A stretch of 64,000 nucleotides of DNA from NCBI GenBank assembly GCA_002783405.1, contig PFGG01000052.1, positions 19,546 through 83,545 of the forward strand, in the 5' to 3' direction. Shown here piece after piece: positions 32,570 through 40,614 of the stretch. The position numbers and the translations under genes were made by a program. This DNA is from a bacterium (Candidatus Blackallbacteria) CG13_big_fil_rev_8_21_14_2_50_49_14 (GTDB taxonomy: Bacteria; Cyanobacteriota; Sericytochromatia; UBA7694). The notes beneath the pieces were generated by a model. The model ran no database searches and had not been told where the DNA came from. It worked only from the letters and a program-made list of their open reading frames with translations. Position 1 is the first letter of the stretch. Every line of letters begins with the position of its first letter.

Positions 32570-33919
32570 TTGTCTATCCTTCTTCCCTACCAAAAAACCT
32601 ATCTGGCAGACAAATCGCGATTCAAAGCGGGGATGTTTGCCCGTCAAACAGGGAAGACATTCACTACAACCCTCGAAGCCACCGACGATTGCATGGAGGC
32701 TGAAGCCACAGGCCGCATCTCTCGCTGGACCATTCTTTCGGGCTCAAAGGCCCAGGCCAAAGAGGCCATCGATACGGGTGTGAAATTGCATTTAAACGCT
32801 TATCGAACGGTGTTTGAATACCTCGAACAGCCCTTTGATGAAGACATCGACGAACTGGCCTATGAAGTTCGCTTCAAAGGGGGTTCCCGTATTCGTGCTG
32901 TGGCCGCCAACCCCGCCACAGCCCGTGGCAAATCCGACAATATTATCCTAGATGAATTTGGCTTTCACAAAGACAATCGCGCCATTTGGCGGGCCTTATT
33001 CCCCATTATTTCCAGACGTGATCTGAAGCTGCGTGTCATCTCAACCCCCAATGGTATGGGTGACAAATTCTTTGAAGTCATGAACTCGGAAAAGATGGGC
33101 CGAGTTTTCTCCCGGCATGTCATCGACATTTATCAGGCGGTGGCTCAGGGCCTGGACCGCGACATTGAAGAGCTGCGCGATGGGATGAATGACCCCGATG
33201 GCTGGGCCCAGGAGTTTGAATGCAGATTCATTGACGCAGCCACAGCTTGGTTAACCTTTGAGCTGATTGATGCGTGTGAAGATCCCTTGGCGGGCATGCC
33301 CGAAGAGTATCAAGGGGGGCTGTGCTTTGTCGGGATGGACTTTGGCCGCCGCCGTGACTTGACCACCATTTATGTGCTCGAAGACGTCGAGGGCGTCTTG
33401 TGGCTGCGCGAATGGGTCGAACTGGAGCGTAAACCCTTTCGGGAGCAATTGGCCGAGCTGGATCGCATCTTTAAAACCTATCGGGTGGTGCGGGCTGCAC
33501 TTGACCAGACGGGTATGGGAGAAATGCCTGTCGAAGAAGCCAAAGCGGCACACGGCTCCAGCCGGATTCTGGGGGTTTTGTTTCAAGGCCCGGCCAAAAT
33601 GGAAATGGCCACAGCCCTGAAGCAGCGAATGGAAGACCGGCAATTGAAGCTGCCAAAACGCTCTGAGCTGCGAGATGACTTGCACTCTGTTTCTAAGCGG
33701 GTTGGCCCGACTGGCATCCCTCAGATTTCTGCTCCGCGCATCAATGGATCACATGCTGACCGTTTCTGGGCATTGGGTTTGGCCTGTATGGCGGCCTCCA
33801 GTGCCGAAATGCCAGACTTTAACAAAATTCAAACCACAGGGGAATTCACCCAGCAGGAAAGTGGCCTGTGGCTGCCAACTTGGGGAACAGTAGAAGGAGC
33901 ACGTTATGACGGATACTGA
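32570..33919 (+). CDS. Large terminase subunit (Mu gp28-like)
   Basis: A 449-residue packaging motor starting at TTG 32570 with GAGGT five bases upstream; no ATG fits before the conserved MFARQTGKTFTT Walker A-type loop (about residue 26). Walker B-like IILDEFGFHKDNRAIW follows. The C-terminal RNase H-like nuclease starts at CFVGMDFGRRRDLTTIYVL and includes LDQTGMGEMPVEEAK and HADRFWALGLA with further acidic residues. In Mu it cuts host-linked concatemers by headful packaging. It overlaps the portal gene by 14 bases. Confidence 0.92.
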   Translation: MSILLPYQKTYLADKSRFKAGMFARQTGKTFTTTLEATDDCMEAEATGRISRWTILSGSKAQAKEAIDTGVKLHLNAYRTVFEYLEQPFDEDIDELAYEVRFKGGSRIRAVAANPATARGKSDNIILDEFGFHKDNRAIWRALFPIISRRDLKLRVISTPNGMGDKFFEVMNSEKMGRVFSRHVIDIYQAVAQGLDRDIEELRDGMNDPDGWAQEFECRFIDAATAWLTFELIDACEDPLAGMPEEYQGGLCFVGMDFGRRRDLTTIYVLEDVEGVLWLREWVELERKPFREQLAELDRIFKTYRVVRAALDQTGMGEMPVEEAKAAHGSSRILGVLFQGPAKMEMATALKQRMEDRQLKLPKRSELRDDLHSVSKRVGPTGIPQISAPRINGSHADRFWALGLACMAASSAEMPDFNKIQTTGEFTQQESGLWLPTWGTVEGARYDGY

Positions 33920-35405
33920 GGCCAAAACCACACGGCCCGAACTCAACGAAATTGCCAGTACCAACGATGGCCGGGATATTACCAGAGGATTTGTCGAAGC
34001 CCTGCATTACCTGAGCCCCACCGACAAAGTTTTGCAACAGGCGGGAGGCCTGGAATCGTATGAGGAGCTGCTCAAAGACGATCAGGTTTCTGCTACCTTT
34101 GCCCAGCGCAGAAATGCAGTGCTTGCCCGCCCATGGACAGTGACACCAGGGGGCACCAAGCGTCAGGACAAATTGGCGGCTAAACTGGTCCAAGAAACCT
34201 TGAAGGCCCTGCCTTGGGACACGATCACCGACCATATGCTTTACGCCAGGTTGTACGGCTATGCTGTGGCCGAAGTCATGTGGGTTGTTAATAGCCTGGT
34301 CAAAATCTCAGACATTCGCGTGCGTGACCGCCGCCGCTTTGTTTTCGCCCCCGACAACTCCCTTAAAATGCTCACCCACAGAAACCCCAATGGCGAGGTT
34401 TTGCCTGATCGCAAGTTCTGGGTTTCGAGTGTTGGCGCTAGCCACAACGATGAACCTTATGGCCTGGGCCTGGGCCATGCGCTCTATTGGCCCGTCTTTT
34501 TTAAACGCAACGGGGCCCGCTTTTGGGCCAAGTTTATGGAAAAATTTGCATCGCCCACCGCCATGGGAACCTTTCCCGCTGGGGCCTCAGATTCAGAGCG
34601 TCAGAAGCTCTTGGGGGCGGTTCGGGCTGTGGCAATGGATTCAGGGATTATCATTCCCGAAGGTACTCAAATTCAACTCCTCGAAGCCACACGGGGCGGG
34701 AATGCCTCTTATGGAGAATGGCTCCATTATTGGGATAGCGCAATTGCCAAGGTCATCCTCGGCCAAACCATGACCACCGAAGACGGGAGCAGCTATTCCC
34801 AAGCCACGGTGCATTATGCGGTTCGCCAAGATTTGGTAAAAGCTGATGCCGACTTGGTTTCTCAAACTGCTAACAGCTCTTGGGTGCGCTGGCTGGTTGA
34901 CTACAATTTTGCTGGGGCTGCTTATCCTCAGGTCTGGCGAGATATGGAAGACGCCGAAGATCTGGAGCAGCGCTCAACCCGAGACAAAACCCTCTTTGAC
35001 ATGGGATTCAAACTCACCCCCGAAGCCGTGACCCGTATCTATGGCGACGATTATGAGCCCATCGAACCCCCGCAGCCAGAAACGAAGCCCGATCCCATTC
35101 CCGCCAAACAAGAACAGACCGCCCCGGCCCTAGCCGAAGGCGACGAAATTGACTTGACCCCCAGCCCAGTTGAGCCCCTGGCCAATGCACTGGACCAACA
35201 AAGTGCGCCTGCCTGGCGTAAAATTCTGGACCACATTCAGCAGCTGGTAAACAGCGCCCCCGATCTCCCGACTCTGCGTGATGCTCTTTTAAATGCCTAT
35301 GCAGAGCTGCCCGGCGATGAACTTGGGGATGTGATGGCCTTGGCCATGCTGACCGCTGAACTGGCGGGACGGTACGATGTTGAACAGGAATCCGCCGATG
35401 ACTGA
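33906..35405 (+). CDS. Portal protein (DUF935, Mu gp29)
   Basis: A 499-residue portal subunit. DUF935 features are plain: DPALAT-like start, VSATFAQRRNAVLARPWTV, LLYARLYGYAVAEVMW, MEKFASPTAMGTFP and LLEATRGGNASYGEWLHYWD with KVILGQTMTTEDG. The C-terminal 100 residues are Pro/Glu-rich and variable. The dodecameric portal joins head and tail and is the docking site of the terminase. It overlaps the minor head gene by 8 bases. Confidence 0.93.
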   Translation: MTDTEAKTTRPELNEIASTNDGRDITRGFVEALHYLSPTDKVLQQAGGLESYEELLKDDQVSATFAQRRNAVLARPWTVTPGGTKRQDKLAAKLVQETLKALPWDTITDHMLYARLYGYAVAEVMWVVNSLVKISDIRVRDRRRFVFAPDNSLKMLTHRNPNGEVLPDRKFWVSSVGASHNDEPYGLGLGHALYWPVFFKRNGARFWAKFMEKFASPTAMGTFPAGASDSERQKLLGAVRAVAMDSGIIIPEGTQIQLLEATRGGNASYGEWLHYWDSAIAKVILGQTMTTEDGSSYSQATVHYAVRQDLVKADADLVSQTANSSWVRWLVDYNFAGAAYPQVWRDMEDAEDLEQRSTRDKTLFDMGFKLTPEAVTRIYGDDYEPIEPPQPETKPDPIPAKQEQTAPALAEGDEIDLTPSPVEPLANALDQQSAPAWRKILDHIQQLVNSAPDLPTLRDALLNAYAELPGDELGDVMALAMLTAELAGRYDVEQESADD

Positions 35406-36594
35406 GCCCGCGATCTCAGGCGTCTTTCGGGAGCCCTTTCAAGAACAGGTGGCCTTCTTTCGGCAGAAACTTGGCAATCTGGTTCCCACTGAGCGCTGGA
35501 CAGACATGCAAAAAGAAGCGCATGACAAGGGCTTTATGGTGGCAGGCGCTGCCAAAGCGGATTTGCTGTCTGACCTTGCCGCTGCCGTGGACAAAGCGAT
35601 CAGCCAGGGCACAAGTTTGGGCGCTTTTCGCAAAGACTTCAAAAGCATTACTGCCCGCCATGGCTGGGATTACCGTGGGGAATTCAACTGGCGCACAAAG
35701 GTCATTTACCAAACCAATATGGCCACCAGTTATGCTGCCGGACGCTTGGCCCAGCTCCGTGATGCCGAATTCACTCACTGGGAATACATTCACAGCAATG
35801 CCGTGGCCCACCCGCGTAAGCAGCACTTGGGTTGGAATGGTCTGGTACTCTCTGCAGATGATCCGTTTTGGAATGCGCACTACCCACCCAATGGCTGGGG
35901 CTGTCAGTGCCGGGTAAGAGGCCGGAACAATCCAGATAAAGTGGGGCAGGCCCCTGATGACGAGATTGACCCCCGCACGGGTGAGCCAGTGGGCATAGAC
36001 AAGGGTTGGGGTTATATGCCCGGCAATACTGTCAGCGCCACAGTGACGTCCTTGGCCGCTCGCACCGTGCAATGGAAATATGAGCTGGCAAAGGCTTATC
36101 TGGAGAATTTACCGGAAGGGCTCAAAGACCAATTTTCCCGCTCTATGCGTGATTTGCCATCAACAAGAGACGCGGCAAGGCAGTTTGCTGGGCGCGTATT
36201 GGATGATCGCAATCATACCGAATACCAGTCTATGGGCCTGCTGACATCTGAAGATGTCTCTAAAATTCAGGAATTGAAAGGCCTTGATGTGGCTGGGTAT
36301 GATTTTGCGCTTGACCCGTCTTCGGTAAGACATATCCAGAAAAAACATGGAGACTTAAAATCTGAAGCCTTGCGTGGTCAAAGAGCAGTCACAAAGGAAG
36401 ACTATGAAAAGATTCCTGAATTACTCAACTCACCAGATGAAATTACAGACTCAGGCTTATCTCATACTACAAATAATCCATTGATCGAGTACTCAAAGGT
36501 AATTGGTCAAGATAAGTATTCGCTGGTGCTTGAATATCGTAAGAAACGAAAGATGTTGGTTTCGACAACATTCTACATTCAAGGGGGGAATTAA
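35398..36594 (+). CDS. Minor head protein gpF-like with C-terminal PBECR-type nuclease domain
   Basis: A 398-residue protein. Residues 1-250 match phage Mu gpF/SPP1 gp7 head morphogenesis proteins (NWRTKVIYQTNMATSYAAGR, HPRKQHLGWNGLVLSADDPF, PPNGWGCQCRVRG). Residues about 300-398 form a separate domain: DPSSVRHIQKKHGDLK, ALRGQRAVTKEDYEKIPELL, then strands YSLVLEYRKKRKMLVSTTFY. This matches the phage Barnase-EndoU-ColicinE5/D-RelE-like (PBECR) nuclease pattern often fused to gpF. The fused RNase would enter the head or new host with DNA. The ATG at 35398 overlaps the portal stop. Confidence 0.88.
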   Translation: MTEPAISGVFREPFQEQVAFFRQKLGNLVPTERWTDMQKEAHDKGFMVAGAAKADLLSDLAAAVDKAISQGTSLGAFRKDFKSITARHGWDYRGEFNWRTKVIYQTNMATSYAAGRLAQLRDAEFTHWEYIHSNAVAHPRKQHLGWNGLVLSADDPFWNAHYPPNGWGCQCRVRGRNNPDKVGQAPDDEIDPRTGEPVGIDKGWGYMPGNTVSATVTSLAARTVQWKYELAKAYLENLPEGLKDQFSRSMRDLPSTRDAARQFAGRVLDDRNHTEYQSMGLLTSEDVSKIQELKGLDVAGYDFALDPSSVRHIQKKHGDLKSEALRGQRAVTKEDYEKIPELLNSPDEITDSGLSHTTNNPLIEYSKVIGQDKYSLVLEYRKKRKMLVSTTFYIQGGN

Positions 36595-36702
36595 GATGAT
36601 TTGGCAGGAGCTGCAACGGTACGTGCTTTTCAGCCTTATCCCTACGTCCGAAACGCTTCGCAGTAGTTCCCCTGCCATTTCTATTATACCCTGAGAGCCA
36701 TT

Positions 36703-36927
36703 ATGTCTAACAACACAGCCCAAACCCTTTTCCCCGAAGAAGTAGAGATGTTGGTCAACCATTTCAGGCACCAGACCGGCAATCCCAGAATTGAATCCTT
36801 TCTCTCGCTAAACAATCCCAACCTTTGGCTGATTGGCCAGCAAGTGGGCTCCAGTTTGCATGTGATCGCAGAGTATGAAAAGTTTGACCTGGAGCTGAAA
36901 ATACTCAAGGGAGACGATTTTTTCTGA
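36703..36927 (+). CDS. Small unknown protein after the nuclease-tipped head protein
   Basis: A 74-residue acidic protein (MSNNTAQTLFPEEVEMLVNH) with GAGAG upstream of the ATG. It lies between gpF-PBECR and gpG, where Mu has no gene, and follows a 108-base gap without other clear genes. It could be an immunity protein for the nuclease domain or a head accessory; both are inference. It ends on the first base of the gpG start (TGATG). Confidence 0.55.
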   Translation: MSNNTAQTLFPEEVEMLVNHFRHQTGNPRIESFLSLNNPNLWLIGQQVGSSLHVIAEYEKFDLELKILKGDDFF

Positions 36928-37499
36928 TGCAATTTGACATCAAGCTTGATGATTCAATGGTGCTCAACTCCCTGCGCCGCTTGCAACTTAAGACCAGCAA
37001 CCTTAAGCCTGTGATGTCTGAAATAGGGGAAGAGATGCTGGAGAGTGTCAAGAAGCGCTTTGAAACCAGTACAGGCCCAGACGGTCAAAAGTGGGCCGCA
37101 AACAAAGAAAGCACGCTCCTGAAAATGCTCAGCCAGACCAAAGGCAATTTCAAAATTAAGACAGTCACAAGTAAATCTGGGAGCAAACGGGAAATTAAGG
37201 TGGGAGGACTGAGAAAAAAAGGTCAGGAACGTGTCTCTGGTAAAAAGCCCTTGATTGGTGATAGCAAAGCGCTCTCAGGAACCATAAATTACCGGGCCAC
37301 ATCTGACTCTTTGAAAGTCGGCAGCAACATGATTTATTCGCGGGTACAGCACTTTGGCGCAGGCAAGGGGGCCTTTGGGGCAACCAGACGCGGGGCACCA
37401 ATTCCTTGGGGAAGTATTCCTGGTCGCCCATATCTGGGCTTTTCGGATGAGGACCGCTCGATAATTTTAGAGACAGTTGAGAAGTATTTGAAGGCCTGA
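36927..37499 (+). CDS. Virion morphogenesis protein (Mu gpG / P2 gpS family)
   Basis: A 190-residue protein of the phage_tail_S/gpG family involved in tail completion or head-tail joining. Typical parts: LKPVMSEIGEEMLESVKKRF followed by PDGQKWAA, a lysine-rich middle, and the end VQHFGAGKGAFGATRRGAPIPWGSIPGRPYLGFS, the family's hallmark 'R.fLG.s' region. Last gene of the first structural block before the central leftward gene. Confidence 0.88.
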   Translation: MQFDIKLDDSMVLNSLRRLQLKTSNLKPVMSEIGEEMLESVKKRFETSTGPDGQKWAANKESTLLKMLSQTKGNFKIKTVTSKSGSKREIKVGGLRKKGQERVSGKKPLIGDSKALSGTINYRATSDSLKVGSNMIYSRVQHFGAGKGAFGATRRGAPIPWGSIPGRPYLGFSDEDRSIILETVEKYLKA

Positions 37500-37533
37500 A
37501 TCTCTCTGGGGATGGTGGCTATTTTCCAAGTTT

Positions 37534-37851
37534 TTAAACTGCTGTCACAGTTGTTCTGATAGCCACTTGTGTGGAATTGGGAAAGAATCTGCGTCTGATA
37601 TTATTCGATAAAACAACGGCTTCTTGTTCTGCTGTATCCTGATCAGCAAATTCCGCAACGAAAGAAAAGCGATTTTCGACAAACTCCCTGCCAAGAGCTG
37701 TTTCGGCTTGTCGTAAATGTATGAGTTCAAAATCAGGGGGCATGGTAAATCTTGAGTTTGCGCTAATGAAATCTGTAAGTTCTTGAGTAAAATCAGGAAG
37801 AGGTGTGGGTAGATCTTCCAAAAAATCATATCTAATTTGAAAATTAGCCAT
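37534..37851 (-). CDS. Unknown leftward (moron) protein at the phage centre
   Basis: A 105-residue acidic protein (MANFQIRYDFLEDLPTPLPD) of unknown function, oriented against the surrounding late genes and AT-richer than them. No strong ribosome site precedes the ATG. It sits between gpG and the protease gene, exactly where Mu carries its strong gyrase site. Probably a lysogen-expressed cargo gene; the promoter would lie within 37852-37990. Confidence 0.5.
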   Translation of the reverse strand: MANFQIRYDFLEDLPTPLPDFTQELTDFISANSRFTMPPDFELIHLRQAETALGREFVENRFSFVAEFADQDTAEQEAVVLSNNIRRRFFPNSTQVAIRTTVTAV

Positions 37852-38120
37852 ATTGTTTACTGCTTAAGCCTCGCATTTTTTAAATTCCAAGATCTAATGT
37901 TACCTTCTTTTCCTAATATATGAAAACAAAACCCGTTTAACCCCGTTTGAAAGCCGTTTAAATTTTGTTTTGACCAGCTTGGTGGTATAAAGAGAGTATT
38001 CAGATCTGACACCGGCCTTAAAATCGATTCTACGGCGTCTCGCTATTCTCCTTCTAAACTATCCCCGGTGTGAAGTATGTCACCACGACACCACACCGCC
38101 TTGCCGCCTACGATGGGGGC
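37852..38120. other. Central non-coding region, candidate gyrase/partition-like site
   Basis: No gene is seen in these 269 bases. They lie about 48% along the prophage, between the gpG and protease genes. Phage Mu keeps its strong gyrase site at the same relative place and between the same two genes. The region holds three CGTTTRA repeats (37934-37940, 37944-37950, 37955-37961; 10-11 bases apart) in AT-rich sequence and, at its right edge, the late-cluster motif. A gyrase-site role is inferred from position only. Confidence 0.4.
38063..38090 (+). promoter_or_regulatory. Late-cluster motif before the head genes
   Basis: TGTCACCACGACA at 38078-38090 is the second copy of the late motif, 30 bases before the protease start. 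The 27 bases 38063-38089 match 49264-49290 at all but one position. TACGAT at 38109-38114 is a possible -10, though its distance (18 bases) differs from the lysis copy. Confidence 0.55.
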
Positions 38121-39122
38121 ATGAATCAAGCACTTTCTCCCCAAACACCCACCCACAATCTTCGCCCGGCCCGCATTCACGCGCTGAAAGCAGGCACTTG
38201 GCAGAGCTTGGGTGGCGCTGTTTCCCTTTCCCTTTTTGACCTGGCTCATATCGCTGAGTCTTATAATCCCGCTTTACACGAAGCTCCTGTCGTGATTGGC
38301 CACCCGGCAACGGATGACCCTGCTTTTGGCTGGGTGCGTTCAGTTGATTTGCAATCAGATGGCTTGTGGCTGAATACGGAGCTGCTGCCTGAGATGGCAG
38401 ATCTCGTCAAGCGGAGTTTGTACAAAAAGGTATCTGTATCGCTGTATCCACCTGATGCTCCTGCCAATCCTGTGCCCGGTGGTTATTCCATCAAGCACTT
38501 GGGTTTTCTGGGAGCACAGCCGCCAGCGGTCAAAGGGCTTCAGGGAGTGGTGCTCAATAGCGAGTCTGATCAGACGATTATCATCGAATTCGAGGAGGCC
38601 CGTATGGGTGACGAAAACAAAGACCCTGCCTTGGCGCTGGCTGAAAAGCAAGCGAGCTTAGCACAAGAACAGCAGGTACTGACTCAGAAAAAAACTGAGA
38701 TCGACCTGGCTGAACAAAATTTGACCAAGCGCGAACGCGACCTGCGTCAAAAAGAATGGGGCATCCAGCTCGATTCTCATATCCAGGCTGGGCGCTTGCT
38801 GCCCAAAGACAAGGCTCAAGTCTTGGCTTTTATGGAAGGTCTTCATGGCCAAAATGTGGATCTCGGCGAAGGTGAAAAACCCATGCTGGATTCATTCAAG
38901 GAATTTTTGGCGGCCCTGCCTGCCCAGGTCAATCTGAGCGAAGTCGCCCCCGCAGACAAGGCGGCCACGCCCCCTGTCGCTGTTAACTTCGCAGCCCCTG
39001 CCGGTTATGAAGTCGACGCCCAAAGCTTGGCTCTTCATCAGAAAGCCAAGGAATGGATGTCTAAAAACCCAGGCAAACTCTATACCGAAGCCATTCGCGC
39101 TATTGAAGGAGGTGCTGCCTAA
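38121..39122 (+). CDS. Head maturation protease with scaffold part (Mu gpI-like)
   Basis: A 333-residue protein. Residues 1-150 form the protease-like domain (HNLRPARIHALKAGTW, ESYNPALHEAPVVIGHPATD, FGWVRSVDLQSDGLW, KVSVSLYPP, IKHLGFLGAQPPAVKGL), as in Mu gpI. A coiled coil (about 170-220) and helical tail follow, typical of an assembly scaffold. ATG 38121 has GGGGG just upstream; an in-frame GTG at 38070 would put the late motif inside the gene and is rejected. An internal start for the scaffold alone is described separately. Confidence 0.85.
   Translation: MNQALSPQTPTHNLRPARIHALKAGTWQSLGGAVSLSLFDLAHIAESYNPALHEAPVVIGHPATDDPAFGWVRSVDLQSDGLWLNTELLPEMADLVKRSLYKKVSVSLYPPDAPANPVPGGYSIKHLGFLGAQPPAVKGLQGVVLNSESDQTIIIEFEEARMGDENKDPALALAEKQASLAQEQQVLTQKKTEIDLAEQNLTKRERDLRQKEWGIQLDSHIQAGRLLPKDKAQVLAFMEGLHGQNVDLGEGEKPMLDSFKEFLAALPAQVNLSEVAPADKAATPPVAVNFAAPAGYEVDAQSLALHQKAKEWMSKNPGKLYTEAIRAIEGGAA
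38604..39122 (+). CDS. Nested scaffold protein (Mu gpZ-like internal start)
   Basis: Inside the protease gene, in frame, ATG 38604 (MGDENKDPALALAEKQ, residue 162 of the long form) is preceded by GAGGAGG with five bases spacing, the strongest ribosome site of the region. It would give a 172-residue protein containing only the coiled coil and helical tail. Mu makes its scaffold gpZ from an internal start of gene I in the same manner. Separate production is inferred from the site. Confidence 0.65.
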   Translation: MGDENKDPALALAEKQASLAQEQQVLTQKKTEIDLAEQNLTKRERDLRQKEWGIQLDSHIQAGRLLPKDKAQVLAFMEGLHGQNVDLGEGEKPMLDSFKEFLAALPAQVNLSEVAPADKAATPPVAVNFAAPAGYEVDAQSLALHQKAKEWMSKNPGKLYTEAIRAIEGGAA

Positions 39123-39461
39123 ATGTCAGCCCAATACCGTTCTGTTCTCACTCTATCTTTGGTTGCTGTGGCTGCCCTGACAGCCAATCGTTTTGTTTCC
39201 CCTACCCGTGGCCTGCCTTCGGATGGGGGGAATACCTTGGGCGTGGCTTTGACCGATGCCGCCATTGGTCAAACAGCCCCAGTCGTTACGCTGGGCACAG
39301 CGCCCGCTGAAGCTTCTGCTGCAATTGCCGAAGGGGCCTTGGTCGAGGTGGGTGCCGATGGCCGCATTGAAACCCTTGATGCTGGCGTTGCTGTGGGTCG
39401 GGCACTGCAAGAGGCAACTGGTGCAGGCCATGTCATTGAAGTCATGCTGATCCCCAATTAA
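39123..39461 (+). CDS. Putative capsid decoration protein (DUF2190-like)
   Basis: A 112-residue protein starting directly after the protease stop. It is Ala/Val/Gly-rich with an arrangement of short strands (ALVEVGADGRIETLDAGVAVGRALQEATGAGHVIEVML) like the DUF2190/head-decoration proteins found between protease and major capsid genes. The first 25 residues are hydrophobic (SVLTLSLVAVAALTANR) and could mimic a signal peptide, but the context argues for a capsid protein. Confidence 0.65.
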   Translation: MSAQYRSVLTLSLVAVAALTANRFVSPTRGLPSDGGNTLGVALTDAAIGQTAPVVTLGTAPAEASAAIAEGALVEVGADGRIETLDAGVAVGRALQEATGAGHVIEVMLIPN

Positions 39462-39488
39462 TCCCCAGAACACAAGGAGAAAAACCCC

Positions 39489-40424
39489 ATGTCCCAGATG
39501 AATCCTTCACAGGCCCGTGTCATCGATCCCGTTTTGACAGAAGTGGCCCGTGGTTACAAGCACCCTGAGCGGGTGGGTATGAAGTTGTTTCCCGAAGTGC
39601 CTGTGGGCCAGCGCGGTGGGAAAATTATTCAGTTTGGAAAAGATTCTTTCAAGCTGTACCAGACAGGCAGAGCCCCCGGTGGCAATGTGGCTGTCGTGGA
39701 TTATGGCTATTCAGGGTCCAGTTACTCGCTCGAACAGCACGCCATTTCTGGTAAGGTGCCCATCGAGCTGCTCGAAGAAGCCAAAGCCGTTCCAGGTATT
39801 GACCTGAGCAAAGGCGCTGTCCAACAGGCCCAGGATATTATCTCCTTGCGCCTGGAGTACCAGCAGGCCACCATTGCCAGAACAGCGGGCACCTACGCAT
39901 CAGGTAACAAGGTGACTCTTTCTGGTTCCTCTCAATGGAGCCATGCCGATTCTAACCCCTCTGCAGACATTGAAACAGCCCGTGAGGCAATTCGCGCCAA
40001 AACTGGGTTTTATCCCAATATCACACTGCTTTCACCCAAGGCTTTTTCAGCATTAAAAGTCCACACCCGTATTCTCGACCGGATGAAATACACAGGTCGG
40101 GATTCGCTCACAACAGACATGCTGGCCAAACTCTGGGACATTGACGAAGTTGTGGTTGGCAAAGGTGTTACGGCATCGGATGCAGGCGTGTTCTCAGATA
40201 TCTGGGGCAAAGATGTCATCTTGGCCTATGTCGCCACCGGAAACCTGGCATCCATGGGCACCCCCAGCTATGGCTATACCTACCGCTTGCGCAATTACCC
40301 GATTGCCGAGCAAGGTTATTACGCAGCTGGCAGCCGTTCATGGTTCTATCCCGTGATTGATGAAGTTTCGCCCGTGATTGCAGGGGCTGAAGCGGGCTAT
40401 CTGATCACCAACGCGGTGGCCTAA
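39489..40424 (+). CDS. Major capsid protein
   Basis: A 311-residue capsid subunit with AAGGAG upstream. Typical elements: ARVIDPVLTEVARGYKHPER near the start, the E-loop-like stretch GKIIQFGKDSFKLYQTGRAPGG, IELLEEAKAVPGIDLSKGAV, FYPNITLLSPKAFSALKVH and YYAAGSRSWFYPVIDE. This looks like an HK97-fold major capsid protein of the kind found in many Mu-like prophages, placed after protease and decoration genes. It differs from Mu gpT in detail. Hundreds of copies build the head. Confidence 0.88.
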   Translation: MSQMNPSQARVIDPVLTEVARGYKHPERVGMKLFPEVPVGQRGGKIIQFGKDSFKLYQTGRAPGGNVAVVDYGYSGSSYSLEQHAISGKVPIELLEEAKAVPGIDLSKGAVQQAQDIISLRLEYQQATIARTAGTYASGNKVTLSGSSQWSHADSNPSADIETAREAIRAKTGFYPNITLLSPKAFSALKVHTRILDRMKYTGRDSLTTDMLAKLWDIDEVVVGKGVTASDAGVFSDIWGKDVILAYVATGNLASMGTPSYGYTYRLRNYPIAEQGYYAAGSRSWFYPVIDEVSPVIAGAEAGYLITNAVA

Positions 40425-40428
40425 GCCG

Positions 40429-40614
40429 ATGAAAGTCAAAGTAATCATTGATTCTCTCAAGCACGACGGCGAGATGGTTGTCAAGGGCGACGTGCTTGAT
40501 CTACCCAAAGCCCAGGCCCAGGCTCTGCTGGACAGCGGTGCTGCCCTCGAAGTGGATTTAAACGGCGTTAAAACGCCCATTAAAACCGCCAAAAAGACGG
40601 AAGCTGACAAATGA
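40429..40614 (+). CDS. Small head-completion-region protein
   Basis: A 61-residue protein (MKVKVIIDSLKHDGEMVVKG) with a lysine-rich tail, resembling the short 'GDVLDLPxAQAxxLL' proteins located after capsid genes in Mu-like and other phages. It starts four bases after the capsid stop and overlaps the next gene by 4 bases. Role unknown. Confidence 0.65.
   Translation: MKVKVIIDSLKHDGEMVVKGDVLDLPKAQAQALLDSGAALEVDLNGVKTPIKTAKKTEADK

Noticed and set aside
36597..36695. 32-codon frame (MIWQELQRYV) between gpF and the 74-residue gene
   Set aside because: Very short with only a loosely placed purine run upstream and no packing with neighbours; more likely untranslated.
38070..38120. GTG 38070 as start of the head protease
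   Set aside because: It would place the conserved late motif inside the gene; ATG 38121 begins at the normal protease N-terminus.
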